Of a stretch of DNA of 64,000 bases, positions 18,686 to 27,498 are shown piece after piece. Below the pieces are notes generated by a model. The model saw only the letters and a list, made by a program, of their open reading frames with translations. It was not told where the DNA came from and ran no database searches. The stretch is from Pseudodesulfovibrio senegalensis (GTDB lineage Bacteria; Desulfobacterota; Desulfovibrionia; Desulfovibrionales; Desulfovibrionaceae): NCBI RefSeq assembly GCF_008830225.1, contig NZ_WAIE01000004.1, positions 248,001 through 312,000 on the forward strand, read 5' to 3'. Made by a program: the position numbers and the translations under genes. The number at the start of each line of letters is the position of its first letter. The first letter of the stretch is position 1.

Positions 18686-19516
18686 ATGAAGATCGCTGTT
18701 CCGAGCACAAAGCCGGATTTGACCGGACAGGTGGAGCACAAACTGGGCACGGCTTCCCACCTGCTGCTGGTGGATTCCGAGGACATGTCCTTTGAGGCCG
18801 TGGACGGCCCCGGCGATTCTTCGGGACCGGGGGCCGGGGTGGAAGCCCTGTCCGTTATGGTGGGCATGGGCGCGCAGGCCCTGCTGGTGGGCCACATTGC
18901 CCCGCACATTGCCGCGGCCCTGCAAAAGAAGGGCATTGTGGCCGAGGTCCGCGTTTCCGGCCCGGTGCGTGAGGCGGTGGAACGTTTCATGAGCACGCGT
19001 GGTGAATGTACCGGGCCGGAAAATGACGAATCCGGCCAACAGGCTTCACGGCCCGGCAGGGGCGACGGGCGCGGCGAAACCCCGAACCTGTGGCAGGACG
19101 CCTTTGTGCGCGGGCTGCGCCAGTTCACCACCATGCTGCCCATGCTCGTGGGCGTGATCCTTTTGCTGGGCCTGTTTCGCGGCCTGTTCCCGGACCGGGC
19201 CATTCTGGAGCTGCTGTCCGGCTCCATGCTGCATAACTCCTTTGTGGCTGCCTGCATGGGCAGCCTGCTGACCGGCAATCCGGTCAACAGCTACGTGATC
19301 GGCGAAAACCTGCTGGGCATCGGGGTCAGCGTTTCCGGCGTTGCCGCGCTCATGCTGGCCTGGGTCAACGTGGGGCTGGTGCAACTGCCCATGGAGGCTT
19401 CGGCACTGGGCTGGCGTTTTGCGGCCGTACGCATGGTTGCGGGCTTTTTCATGGCTGTGGGCATGGGAGTGGCCGTGGCCGTGGTCATGGGCCTTTTCCC
19501 GGGAGCGGCATCATGA
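18686..19516 (+). CDS. NifX/NifB-type domain fused to first half of an ArsP-like permease
   Basis: 276 aa. The ATG at 18686 is preferred because it gives a typical dinitrogenase iron-molybdenum cofactor domain (MKIAVPSTKPDLTGQVEHKLG..., ~1-115) followed by a charged linker. Residues ~140-276 contain four to five membrane helices resembling half of the DUF318/ArsP permease fold (LTGNPVNSYVIGENL). The next ORF supplies the second half and overlaps by four bases (ATGA), so the products probably assemble. The soluble domain may bind a metal cluster or cofactor. Substrate unknown. Confidence 0.7.
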   Translation: MKIAVPSTKPDLTGQVEHKLGTASHLLLVDSEDMSFEAVDGPGDSSGPGAGVEALSVMVGMGAQALLVGHIAPHIAAALQKKGIVAEVRVSGPVREAVERFMSTRGECTGPENDESGQQASRPGRGDGRGETPNLWQDAFVRGLRQFTTMLPMLVGVILLLGLFRGLFPDRAILELLSGSMLHNSFVAACMGSLLTGNPVNSYVIGENLLGIGVSVSGVAALMLAWVNVGLVQLPMEASALGWRFAAVRMVAGFFMAVGMGVAVAVVMGLFPGAAS

Positions 19517-20049
19517 ATATTTTGTCCTCCATGCCCAAATGGCTGCGCGGTTGGCTGTTCCCGCTGGGTGTCTGCGTGCTGTATGGCATTGTCATGGCTG
19601 TGGACCCGGAAGCCGCGCGCCGCGGCATGCACATGAGCGGAACGCTTTTCCGGCAGGTGGGCAGGCCCATTTTCATGGCGCTGGGCATCATGGTGCTGCT
19701 GAACCGTTTTCTGTCGCCGGTGATGATTTCCCGGTTCATGGGCAAAAGCTCCGGGGCGTGGGGCATGTTTCTCTCCACTACCGCGGGCGTGTTGTCCATG
19801 GGGCCGATCTATGCGTGGTATCCCCTGTTCAAGGCTCTGCGCGACAAGGGGGCTTCCGCCTTTCATGTGGCCAACTTCATGTCCTGCCGGGCCATCAAGC
19901 CCGTCTTCTTTCCGGTGATCGTGGCCTATTTCGGCGTGCGGTTTTCCGTGCTTTTCGTGCTGGCCAACCTGTTGGGCGCGTGGCTTGTGGCCTGGGTGGT
20001 GAACATGGCCTGCGCGGGGCGCTGGGAGCCGCCGCAGGAGACTGAATAG
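19513..20049 (+). CDS. Second half of an ArsP-like permease
   Basis: 178 aa with about five predicted membrane helices, starting at an ATG that overlaps the stop of the previous gene. The FMSCRAIKPVFFPVIVAYFG stretch corresponds to the conserved second-half motif of DUF318/ArsP permeases, in which both halves normally sit in one polypeptide. Here the permease is split in two. Function is inferred as export or import of a small solute with its partner. Confidence 0.7.
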   Translation: MNILSSMPKWLRGWLFPLGVCVLYGIVMAVDPEAARRGMHMSGTLFRQVGRPIFMALGIMVLLNRFLSPVMISRFMGKSSGAWGMFLSTTAGVLSMGPIYAWYPLFKALRDKGASAFHVANFMSCRAIKPVFFPVIVAYFGVRFSVLFVLANLLGAWLVAWVVNMACAGRWEPPQETE

Positions 20050-20080
20050 CGGCCCTGATTTTGAATCAATCGGTTATGAC

Positions 20081-20122
20081 AACGCCGTCCCTGAATGAAT
20101 CCGGGACGGCGTTGTTGTTTTG
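20081..20122. terminator. Bidirectional terminator between convergent permease and fdhD genes
   Basis: Perfect 11-bp stem AACGCCGTCCC / GGGACGGCGTT (20081-20113) followed by GTTGTTTT on the plus strand; fdhD ends 29 nt beyond the stem on the other strand. Confidence 0.8.
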
Positions 20123-20141
20123 CGGCTGGTTTTTTGAACGA

Positions 20142-20906
20142 TCAGATTTCGCTGAGGGGCCATGAACAGGTATAGATGTTCATGGTGTCTTGGCGTATGC
20201 GGCCCACAAGGGTGATGTCGCGCTCCAAGGCCCGATGCACCGCGGAACTGGTGGCTACGGAAAAGCCGCACAGGATGGGTATGCCCACGGTGTCGGCCTT
20301 GTTGACCAGTTCCAGCGCCAGTCGCGACGAGAGCATGGCGATGCTGGCCCTGTGCAGCTGCCCCTCGTGCATGGCCCGTCCCACGGCCTTGTCGAACGCG
20401 TTGTGGCGGCTCACGTCCTCGCCGAATGCCACCAGTTCCCCGTTCAGGGAGAACAGGGCCGCAGCATGGGACGCGCCCGTGTTGCGGAACAGCTGCTGGC
20501 GGCGTTCGAAGGCGTGCTTGAATTCAAAGAAACGGTGCATGTCCACCGCTCCCCGCCGTGGGCGGGGCGGCATACATCGTGTACGGTTGCCGGGCGGAGT
20601 GAAGAGCACGTCGGCCCGGTCCGGACCGGCCGTGATGGTGATGTCCAGAACTTCTTCGCGGCTTTGGATGATCCCCCGGCACAGCAGGTGTCCGGCCACG
20701 AGATTTTCGTCGTCTCCGGGCGTGCGCTCCAGCTGCATGGTTTCCATTCCGGGAACATGGATGCGCAGGGGTTCCTCAACGGCCACCATGTCCGGCACCC
20801 GTTGCAGCATGCCGCAATCATAGCGGTGCAGCGTGGTGGGGCGCAGGAAATTCGAGGCCTGATGCGCTGGGAAACCCGTGTGTCGTATGCCGGGAGAATT
20901 GCTCAT
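20142..20906 (-). CDS. fdhD: Formate dehydrogenase accessory sulfurtransferase FdhD
   Basis: 254 aa, starting at 20906 with CGGAG upstream. FdhD passes sulfur from the IscS cysteine desulfurase to the Mo/W-bis-MGD cofactor of formate dehydrogenase. The core is clear: TGASHAAALF, EDVSRHNAFDK and the SSRLALELVNKAD segment. Oddity: the cysteine loop that is CGxCG in E. coli FdhD (Cys121/Cys124) here has only one cysteine (RTRCMPPRPRRG). It lies 22 nt downstream of fdhE and in the same direction as both fdhAB pairs. Confidence 0.9.
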   Translation of the reverse strand: MSNSPGIRHTGFPAHQASNFLRPTTLHRYDCGMLQRVPDMVAVEEPLRIHVPGMETMQLERTPGDDENLVAGHLLCRGIIQSREEVLDITITAGPDRADVLFTPPGNRTRCMPPRPRRGAVDMHRFFEFKHAFERRQQLFRNTGASHAAALFSLNGELVAFGEDVSRHNAFDKAVGRAMHEGQLHRASIAMLSSRLALELVNKADTVGIPILCGFSVATSSAVHRALERDITLVGRIRQDTMNIYTCSWPLSEI

Positions 20907-20928
20907 GCGATTGCTCCGTTGCTGTGCT

Positions 20929-21843
20929 TCAGGATTCGATGCTGTTCCAGGTGGTCTTGACCATGGGGGCCAGCTTTTTGTCCCGAGCAATGACGTTCAG
21001 GTGGATGAGCCCCAGTTGCACGGCGTCCATCTGCGGCACGGGATCACATTCGCGCAGGTCGATGCACAGGCAGTATGTGCCGCATTTCTGGCAGGCCTCG
21101 ATGCGTTCGTGTTTGGCGTCCTCGGCATAGAACAGTTCGCGTGTTTTCGAGTCCGTATTGCCGCAGGCCGGACAGGTGTCGCGGCGGAAGGCCCAGTCGT
21201 GCCCGCACAGGGAGCAGTGCAGATGCTTTTTGCCGCCGCCGCCCACCAGCTGGTCCAGCCCGAGCTGCTCCTTGCGGGAAAGATAGGCAATGGACGGCAG
21301 GGAGCCGCAGATCGGACAATGTCCCTTGTCCCACGGTACGTCGGACAGGGATTTGTTGAGCTTTTTGGCCACCCCGGAAAGCACCGGGCCGAGAATGTTT
21401 TCCGCAATGGCGAACAGCACGGGCGCGGGTGTTTCCTCCATGGTTTTGGCAACGTCGTCAAAGGTCTTTTGGTCACCGCCCAGACGCGCTTCGGCCAGTC
21501 GTGCCAACGTGGCCCCGTCCAACGGGTCCGTACAGTCCTTCTTGCCGGGCCATGCCTCGTCCGGAATCATTTCCTTGAGCAGGGGCAGCATTTCCTTGGC
21601 GGCCGTTTCCAGCTGGGGAATCCAATGCTCGCAGGAAATGCCTGCCAGCACGTGGACTTCCTGGCCAAGCCGGGCAGCGTCGACTTCGGGAACGAAAATG
21701 TCCTGCGCAGCAAATGTTTCGGCAAGTTCGGCCTGTTTGGCCATGAGCGGCGAAAATGTTTTCACGAGATCGGCATAGGCCGGTTTGGTGCGTGCGATGG
21801 ATTCGAGGGTGGTTGCAACGGCTTTGCTTGCGGGGGCGGCCAT
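20929..21843 (-). CDS. fdhE: Formate dehydrogenase accessory protein FdhE
   Basis: 304 aa; the ATG at 21843 has GGAGGAA upstream. The C-terminal half carries the FdhE rubredoxin-like iron sites: HCPICGSLP, HCSLCGHDW, TCPACGN and QKCGTYCLCID, i.e. four CxxC motifs plus an extra CLC. FdhE is a cytoplasmic maturation factor for exported formate dehydrogenases and interacts with the catalytic subunit. It is co-oriented with fdhD and the two fdhAB pairs and probably forms an operon with fdhD. Confidence 0.92.
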   Translation of the reverse strand: MAAPASKAVATTLESIARTKPAYADLVKTFSPLMAKQAELAETFAAQDIFVPEVDAARLGQEVHVLAGISCEHWIPQLETAAKEMLPLLKEMIPDEAWPGKKDCTDPLDGATLARLAEARLGGDQKTFDDVAKTMEETPAPVLFAIAENILGPVLSGVAKKLNKSLSDVPWDKGHCPICGSLPSIAYLSRKEQLGLDQLVGGGGKKHLHCSLCGHDWAFRRDTCPACGNTDSKTRELFYAEDAKHERIEACQKCGTYCLCIDLRECDPVPQMDAVQLGLIHLNVIARDKKLAPMVKTTWNSIES

Positions 21844-21995
21844 GAGATTCCTCCGGTGGTCATCTGTTCCCGAGGGGGGGGGGCGCGGACCGCCGACCCG
21901 TTGCCGACGGCCCGCGCGATTACCTTGATCGGTAAACGTGCTGCCTTTTTCAGTAACGCCCGAATCCGTTGTTTCGGTCCGGGCCTTCAAATCAG

Positions 21996-22430
21996 TCAGT
22001 CCGGCATGTCGTGTTGCGCCAAAGACATGTCTTCGGAAAATTTGTCCGGCACAAAGGGCAGGTAGCGTCGGCTGCTCAGCAGCGCGAAGTCTTCCACTTC
22101 CCGGAACCACTGGGTGAACTGCATGACCAGCTCGTGGGCGAAGGGGGTCAGGCTCGCGCCCGACCTTCTACAGTTGCCCCGGTCAATGAGGTCCGTGCCC
22201 AGCAGTTCTTCGGTCTTTTTTATTTTTCCCCATGCCCCGCGGTAGGACATGCCGAGCTCGGCGGCCGCGGCCTTGAGCGAGCCGTGGCGTTCGATCTCGC
22301 GCAGGAGCATGAGCCTGCCCATGCCGAAGAGCACTCCCTCGCCCGTTTCCAGCCACAGGTGCATGCGCATGGTCGGCGGTTGCGGTGCCATTTGCGTGCC
22401 GTGTTGTTTGTCGACTGTTTTTTTCGTCAT
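21996..22430 (-). CDS. ModE-type winged-helix regulator (HTH domain only)
   Basis: 144 aa, starting at 22430. It is a single LysR/ModE-like winged helix: LLREIERHGSLKAAAAELGMSYRGAWGKIKKTEELLG, followed by DRGNCRRSGASLTPFAHELV. It lacks the C-terminal TOBE molybdate-binding domains of full-length ModE. The pattern matches the small molybdenum-related regulators found near Mo/W enzyme genes. It sits between fdhE and the fdhAB pairs, so regulation of formate dehydrogenase synthesis is the natural inference. Effector unknown. Confidence 0.8.
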   Translation of the reverse strand: MTKKTVDKQHGTQMAPQPPTMRMHLWLETGEGVLFGMGRLMLLREIERHGSLKAAAAELGMSYRGAWGKIKKTEELLGTDLIDRGNCRRSGASLTPFAHELVMQFTQWFREVEDFALLSSRRYLPFVPDKFSEDMSLAQHDMPD

Positions 22431-22575
22431 GATGCCTGCCTCCGGGAGACCGCTTGGCGCCGGTTTGGGGTGCTTGGGGCGACCCTGATTTTGAAATAGG
22501 TTTTCAGGTATTTTTTCACAACAAAACGGTATTTGCCCTCGATTCGGCACCATCTTGCTGTAAGGGTGGTTTGTC

Positions 22576-22990
22576 TGCCAGACTGAGTTTGTTACTCAAC
22601 CTGCGGGCCTCCCGCCCGATGCGGGCGACCTCAGGCAGCCGATAAAGGCCCGATTGCAGCGTTGTTGCAAAAAGACCAATCCCTCGCGTACGCGGGGTAC
22701 GCGTCGGGCCTGTTCTTTTTTTTCGCCTTGCTCTCGGACCTTTCTCCACTGCCAGCCAGATTGAGTTTTTTACTCAATCTGCGGACCGCCCGCCCGATGC
22801 GGGCGACCTCAGGCAGCCGATAAAGGTTCGATTGCAGCGTTGTTGCAAAAAGACCAATCCCTCGCGTACGGGGGGTACGCGTCGGGCCTGTTCTTTTTTT
22901 TTGCCTTGCTCTCGGACCTTTCTCCACTGCCAGCCAGATTGAGTTTTTTACTCAATCTGCGGGCCGCCCGCCCGATGCGGGCGGCCCTGT
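22576..22990. repeat. Tandem array A: 178-bp direct repeats, two full units plus a partial third
   Basis: The marker GAGTTT-TACTCAA recurs at 22585, 22763 and 22941, exactly 178 bp apart. Each unit contains a palindrome CGCGTAC-N5-GTACGCG, a GACC..T8 segment, and a GC-rich inverted repeat (GCCCGC..GCGGGC). The third copy is cut after this inverted repeat, 22 nt from the fdhB stop, where GGGCCGCCCGC / GCGGGCGGCCC (22961-22985) could act as the fdhB terminator. Loops differ between copies while stems are kept. The 581-nt region 22431-23011 holds no convincing gene. Confidence 0.9.
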
Positions 22991-23011
22991 GAGGGAGGGG
23001 TTCTTCGCCGG

Positions 23012-23752
23012 TCATGCCTGCTTGGTCATCCGCGAGAAGGGACGCGCGAATTTGGCCAGGAACTCCTTGCGGTCCATGCCCGTTCCGGCCGCGGAAGCGA
23101 CCGTGAACTCATGGTAGTTCTCCGGCTCGTCGATGAGCAGGTAGATGACGTTGACATCTTCGGGGTCGGCCAGTTGCGCCTTGGGCCATTTCTTTTTGAG
23201 CAGGGCCAGGCGCTGCTCGGCCAGCTTGAGCATTTCTTCCCGGTCGCCGAACATCATGGTGCCTGTGGGACAGGCCTTGACGCAGGCCGGGATCATGCCG
23301 TTGTGGATGCGGTCGTTGCACATGGTGCATTTGGACATGAGCCCTGTGGATTCGCTGCGGCGCGGGATGTTGTAGGGGCAGGCCTCGCGGATTTCCTCGA
23401 AAACCTCCTTGGTGAACTTTCGGGTTTTTTCCGTAAAGAGCACGGCTCCTGTTTCCTCGTCCTTGAGGATTGCACCTTCCATGTACATGTCGGCGGTTTC
23501 CTTGCAGGGCGCCACTTCGCAGTGGCGGCACTGGTCCGGGAAGAAGTTCCAGCGGACCACGCCGTTTTCCAGATGTTCGCTGAAGCGCACCAGCTTGTAG
23601 TTGTTGGGGTTCAGATCCTGCGGGTTCTGGTGGCTGCCCCAGCCTACCTGATAGGTCTTGTTGGCGGGCAGTTCGTGCCATTCCTTGCAGGCGATCTGGC
23701 AGCCCCGGCACGCAGTGCATCGGGATGTATCAATCAGAATCGTTTTCGGCAT
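23012..23752 (-). CDS. Formate dehydrogenase iron-sulfur subunit, copy 1
   Basis: 246 aa, start 23752 behind GAGGAGAAC. Four ferredoxin-type [4Fe-4S] cysteine groups are visible: CTACRGCQIACK, CRHCEVAPC, CPYNIPRR with CTMCNDRI, and CVKACPTG. This is the FdhB/FdhG-type electron-transfer subunit of periplasmic formate dehydrogenase; it has no signal peptide and presumably travels with the Tat-exported catalytic subunit. It lies 16 nt downstream of the Cys-type fdhA. The other FdhB copy (27499-28239) is the same length and nearly identical. Confidence 0.93.
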   Translation of the reverse strand: MPKTILIDTSRCTACRGCQIACKEWHELPANKTYQVGWGSHQNPQDLNPNNYKLVRFSEHLENGVVRWNFFPDQCRHCEVAPCKETADMYMEGAILKDEETGAVLFTEKTRKFTKEVFEEIREACPYNIPRRSESTGLMSKCTMCNDRIHNGMIPACVKACPTGTMMFGDREEMLKLAEQRLALLKKKWPKAQLADPEDVNVIYLLIDEPENYHEFTVASAAGTGMDRKEFLAKFARPFSRMTKQA

Positions 23753-23768
23753 GATGTTCTCCTCTTTT

Positions 23769-26700
23769 CTAAGGGGTTGCCAGTTCGGTGAGCTTTTCGG
23801 CCTTGCGCACGTTCACGCAGCAGGCCTTGTATTCCGGGATGGTGGTGTTGGGGTCGCCCACCGACGGCGTGAGCCTGTTGGTGGAGTCGCCGCAGCCCGG
23901 AGTGGTCCAGCCGAAGCAGTACGGCATGCCGATTTCATGGATGATGCGGCCCTGCACCTTGAGCGGGCGCATGCGCACCGTGACCATGGCCACGGCTTCC
24001 ACGCGTCCCCGGATGCTTTCCACGATGATGCCGTCACCGTTTTTGATGCCCTTTTCCTTGGCCAGTTCCGGGCTCATTTCCACGTAGAGCTGCGGTTCCG
24101 CTTCCAGCAGGTTGGGCACGTTGCGGGTTTCGCCGCCGCCGCACCAGTGTTCGGTGAGGCTGTAGGTGGTCAGCACGATGGGGTAGTTGGGGTCTGCGGG
24201 TTTGGCCAGCACGTCCGGCGCGCTGGTCACGAACTTGTAGCAGGGGCTGTGCAGCTGCTTGGAGAACAGGTTCGTGCTCACCGGGGTTTCGGCGGGTTCG
24301 TAATGTTCGGGGAACGGGCCGTCCTGCCTGCCCGGGCCGAAGAGGTGCCCACGGCCGTGCGGGTGCATGATGAAGGGCAGCTTGCCCTTGCCCGTTGCCA
24401 GTGGCGGCCATCCGCCGTCGGGCACGTCGCCGATCCACTTGCCGTTCTTCCATTCGATGACGGCCTTGTCCGGGTTGAAGGGCTTGCCGTTCTTGTCCAC
24501 GGAGGCGCGGTTGTAGAGGATGCGCCGGTTCACGGGCCAGCACCACGACCAGTTGGGATACAGCCCGATCTTGGCCTGCATCTTGGTCTGGGAGGCATCG
24601 CGTTTCAGGGACTTGTTGCCCTCTTCCTCGGTCCAGCTGCCTGCATAGAGCCAGTTCAGGCTGGACGTGGAACCGTCGTCGGCAAGGGCCACGAACGTGG
24701 GAACCTGCTGTCCTTTCTTGTATTTCTTGCCCTTGTACACGGAGTCGCGGGTAAAGCGTCCGTTGATGCGCTGGCACAGGTCCTCGGGATCATACGTTTC
24801 GGGCCAGTCCATCTGCAGCACCGGATCGGGGTATGTTCCGCCGTCCTTTTTGTACATTGCGCGCACCGCGTTCATGATGGGCACGTACATTTCGCCGAAG
24901 GGCCGGGCCTTGAACTGCGGGGCCACACACTCTCCGTGCCAGAGCAGCCAGCGTCCCGAGTTGGTCACGGAGCCGCTCTTTTCCAGCCGGTGGGCCGAGG
25001 GCAGCAGGAAGAACTCGGTCTTGATTTTCTTGGGGTCCGCGCCCGGGCGGTGCCAGTTTTCCGTGGTCTCGGAGTTGTGCAGTTCGGCGCAGACCACCCA
25101 GTCGAGGTTGTCCATGGCCTTGCGGATCTTGTTGGTGTTGGGCACGCTGTTCATGGGGTTCAGGCCCATGAAGAAGCCGCCGGTGACGTTGCCGCGATAC
25201 ATGCGGTCGAACAGGAACAGGTAGGAGTAGTCCTCGTTCTTTTCGACCTTGGGCAGCATCCCGTAGCCAAAGCCGTTTTTGGCCGTGGCATTTTCACCGA
25301 ACCAGGCCTTGAGCAGGCTGGCAAAGTATTGGGGCTTGTGCTGCCACCAGTTTGCGGATTCCGGATCGTTGCTGATGGGGGTGTTGGCCTTGTTGTATTG
25401 GTCGTAGGTCTGCCACTGCGCCTGCGGCATGGCCATGTATCCGGGCAGGATGTGGTAGAGCATGGCGTGGTCCGTGGAACCCTGCACGTTGGGCTCGCCG
25501 CGCAGGGCGTTGATGCCGCCGCCCGCGATGCCGATATTGCCCAGCAACAGCTGGATGATGCCCGAGGTGCGGATGTTCTGCACCCCCACGGTGTGCTGGG
25601 TCCAGCCCAGTGCATAGAGGATGGTGCCTGCCTTGGTGCCCGTGCCCGTGGCCGTGTAGGCCTTGTACACGCGCAGCAGGGTTTCCTCGGGCACGCCGGT
25701 GGTGGCTGAGACCTTGTCCAGCGTATAGCGGGAATAGTGCTTTTTCAGCAGCTGGAACACGCAGCGGGGATGCTTGAGGTTCTTGTCCCGCTTGGGAACG
25801 CCCCTGGAGTCCATCTCCAGATCCCATTTGCTCTTGTCGTACCGTCTGGTCTTGGGGTCGTAGCCCGTGAACAGGCCGTCCTTGAACCCGAACTCCTTGC
25901 CCACGATGAGCGAGGCGTTGGTGTAGTCGACCACGTAGTCCCTGAAGTATTTTTCGTTGTCGATGATGTATTTGATCATGCCGCCCAAAAAGGCGATGTC
26001 CGTGCCCGAGCGAAGGGGTACGTGGAAGTCGGCGCGGGCCGAGGTGCGCGAGAATTTCGGGTCCACGTGCATGACCGTGGCTCCCTTGTCCTTGGCCCGC
26101 AGCACCCACTTGAACGAAATGGGATGGTGCTCGGCCGCGTTGGAGCCCATGATCAGGATGGAGTCGGCGTTTTTGATGTCGATCCAGTGGTTGGTCATGG
26201 CGCCCCGGCCAAAGGACTCGCCGAGCGCGGAAACCGTGGAGCTGTGGCAGACGCGGGCCTGGTGGTCCATATGCACGATGCCCAGGGCGCGCGCGAACTG
26301 GTGCGTCAGGGCGCACTCCTCGTTGCTGGCGTGGGAGGTGCCCAGCAGGAACATGGATTCAATGCGGTTGACGGTCTGGCCCTTGGCGTTCTTGGCGATG
26401 AATTCCTTGTCGCGGGTTTCCTTGACGCGCTTGGCGATGCGCCCGATGATCCAGTCCCAGCTCTTTTCTTCCCACTTGTCGCTGTAGGGCGCGCGGTACA
26501 TGGGCTTTTGCACCCGGTGGTCGCAGGTGGTCATGGAGAACATGGCCGCGCCCTTGGCGCACAGAGCTCCCTCGTTGACGGGATAATCCGGGTCGCCTTC
26601 CACGTTCACCAGTTTGCCGTTCTTTTCATAGCCGATGGCGAAACAGCTCACCGAGCAGAACGGGCAGACCGTGAAAACTTCTCTGGCTCCGTCGATCTTC

Positions 26701-26813
26701 AGCCCGTCCGCATACGCCTTGACCGGCGTGAGGTTCACGCCGAGTTGGGCCAGCGAAAGACACGCTGCCGACGAGCCTGCGAGCTTCAGAAAGCTCCGGC
26801 GGTTACATTTCAT
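23769..26813 (-). CDS. Formate dehydrogenase catalytic subunit, cysteine form (copy 1)
   Basis: 1014 aa. The start at 26813 is set by AAGGAGG and gives a twin-arginine signal (NRRSFLKLAG), so the enzyme is exported folded to the periplasm. The N-terminal [4Fe-4S] cluster is C50-x2-C53-x3-C57 with C85. The active-site position, residue 189 in HQARVCHSST, is cysteine (TGC at 26249-26247), while the paralogue at 28288-31329 has selenocysteine there. The rest is the normal Mo/W-bis-MGD fold, with matching length. Reaction: formate to CO2, electrons to the FeS subunit and cytochrome c3. It has its own promoter region upstream. Confidence 0.93.
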   Translation of the reverse strand: MKCNRRSFLKLAGSSAACLSLAQLGVNLTPVKAYADGLKIDGAREVFTVCPFCSVSCFAIGYEKNGKLVNVEGDPDYPVNEGALCAKGAAMFSMTTCDHRVQKPMYRAPYSDKWEEKSWDWIIGRIAKRVKETRDKEFIAKNAKGQTVNRIESMFLLGTSHASNEECALTHQFARALGIVHMDHQARVCHSSTVSALGESFGRGAMTNHWIDIKNADSILIMGSNAAEHHPISFKWVLRAKDKGATVMHVDPKFSRTSARADFHVPLRSGTDIAFLGGMIKYIIDNEKYFRDYVVDYTNASLIVGKEFGFKDGLFTGYDPKTRRYDKSKWDLEMDSRGVPKRDKNLKHPRCVFQLLKKHYSRYTLDKVSATTGVPEETLLRVYKAYTATGTGTKAGTILYALGWTQHTVGVQNIRTSGIIQLLLGNIGIAGGGINALRGEPNVQGSTDHAMLYHILPGYMAMPQAQWQTYDQYNKANTPISNDPESANWWQHKPQYFASLLKAWFGENATAKNGFGYGMLPKVEKNEDYSYLFLFDRMYRGNVTGGFFMGLNPMNSVPNTNKIRKAMDNLDWVVCAELHNSETTENWHRPGADPKKIKTEFFLLPSAHRLEKSGSVTNSGRWLLWHGECVAPQFKARPFGEMYVPIMNAVRAMYKKDGGTYPDPVLQMDWPETYDPEDLCQRINGRFTRDSVYKGKKYKKGQQVPTFVALADDGSTSSLNWLYAGSWTEEEGNKSLKRDASQTKMQAKIGLYPNWSWCWPVNRRILYNRASVDKNGKPFNPDKAVIEWKNGKWIGDVPDGGWPPLATGKGKLPFIMHPHGRGHLFGPGRQDGPFPEHYEPAETPVSTNLFSKQLHSPCYKFVTSAPDVLAKPADPNYPIVLTTYSLTEHWCGGGETRNVPNLLEAEPQLYVEMSPELAKEKGIKNGDGIIVESIRGRVEAVAMVTVRMRPLKVQGRIIHEIGMPYCFGWTTPGCGDSTNRLTPSVGDPNTTIPEYKACCVNVRKAEKLTELATP

Positions 26814-27498
26814 GAAAGCCTCCTTGTTGGTGCGAAACGTTGCATGCCGCTGGTCCGGCACGAATTCCAGAGACTTTATGATGACATTAAACCTCATGAT
26901 TTCAACGTGTTAATTTTAGCACGGGCGGGAACTCGGGCCGTTTTTTTGCTCGGCGGATGCACTGGTTTTTCGCATCGTTAGCGCGGCTGCGCGCTCTGTT
27001 GGCAAAGAGAAAAGCAGCGGACCGGGCAGGGCACGCATGGGCCGTGCGTCACAACAGACAGGGAAAGACAGCGTGTTACTTTTGCTGCTTTTTTGCCGAT
27101 GTCGTGTGTGTTTGATTTGAATCGTGATGCTTTTTTTTCGAAAAATGTGTTCGGTCAATCCGGAAATCATGGGCGAAGCCCAGAAAACGGCGGTCCGCGC
27201 TCTGGGATTCAGGCGCGGTTATTGGTTGGGGCAGATCAGCGATTGCGCGTGCAAGATGATGGTTTTGTTGGTGTTTTCAGTAGCGCACGACAAAGCGTCC
27301 GTTTCTGGAACGGTGGTGTGTAGTCTGCGTGCGCCACAAGGCAAAACAGTGCGCGCACGCAAACAACACACCTGTGTTCAACAGGCGCGTAAGGAAAGAC
27401 TTCCTCAGGATCTGGCACCACGTCTGTTCAGAGGCGGGCCGCCCGCCGTAGCGGGCGGCCCTGTCGGGTGGACTGAACAGAGGTGTCCTGTTCTTCGG
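26814..27498. other. Intergenic region between the two fdhAB pairs
   Basis: 685 bases without a credible gene. Near the fdhB-2 stop, nested inverted repeats form a long hairpin: outer CTGTTCAG / CTGAACAG (27424-27431, 27473-27480) and inner GGCCGCCCGC / GCGGGCGGCC (27437-27460). It probably serves as the fdhB-2 terminator, although no T tract follows. The half nearest fdhA-1 is AT-rich and carries its promoter. Short open frames here have no family features. Confidence 0.6.
26900..26915 (-). promoter_or_regulatory. Conserved 16-bp motif upstream of fdhA copy 1
   Basis: AATTAACACGTTGAAA on the minus strand, about 87 nt before the start codon. It overlaps a possible -35 (TTGAAA) with a possible -10 (TCATAA) 18 nt on. 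The identical 16 bases occur upstream of the other fdhA at 31428-31443. Confidence 0.6.

Noticed and set aside
22576-22990. CRISPR array
   Set aside because: The units are 178 bp and repeated over their whole length, with no short repeat/unique spacer alternation and no cas genes.
22431-23011. Short repeated open frames inside array A as small genes
   Set aside because: They arise because the repeat unit lacks stops in one frame; similar peptides appear in array B for the same reason. There is no ribosome-binding site or protein-family signal.
26814-27498. Possible small genes between the two fdhAB pairs
   Set aside because: Open frames of up to about 85 codons lack ribosome-binding sites and family features; promoter and hairpin structures explain the region better.
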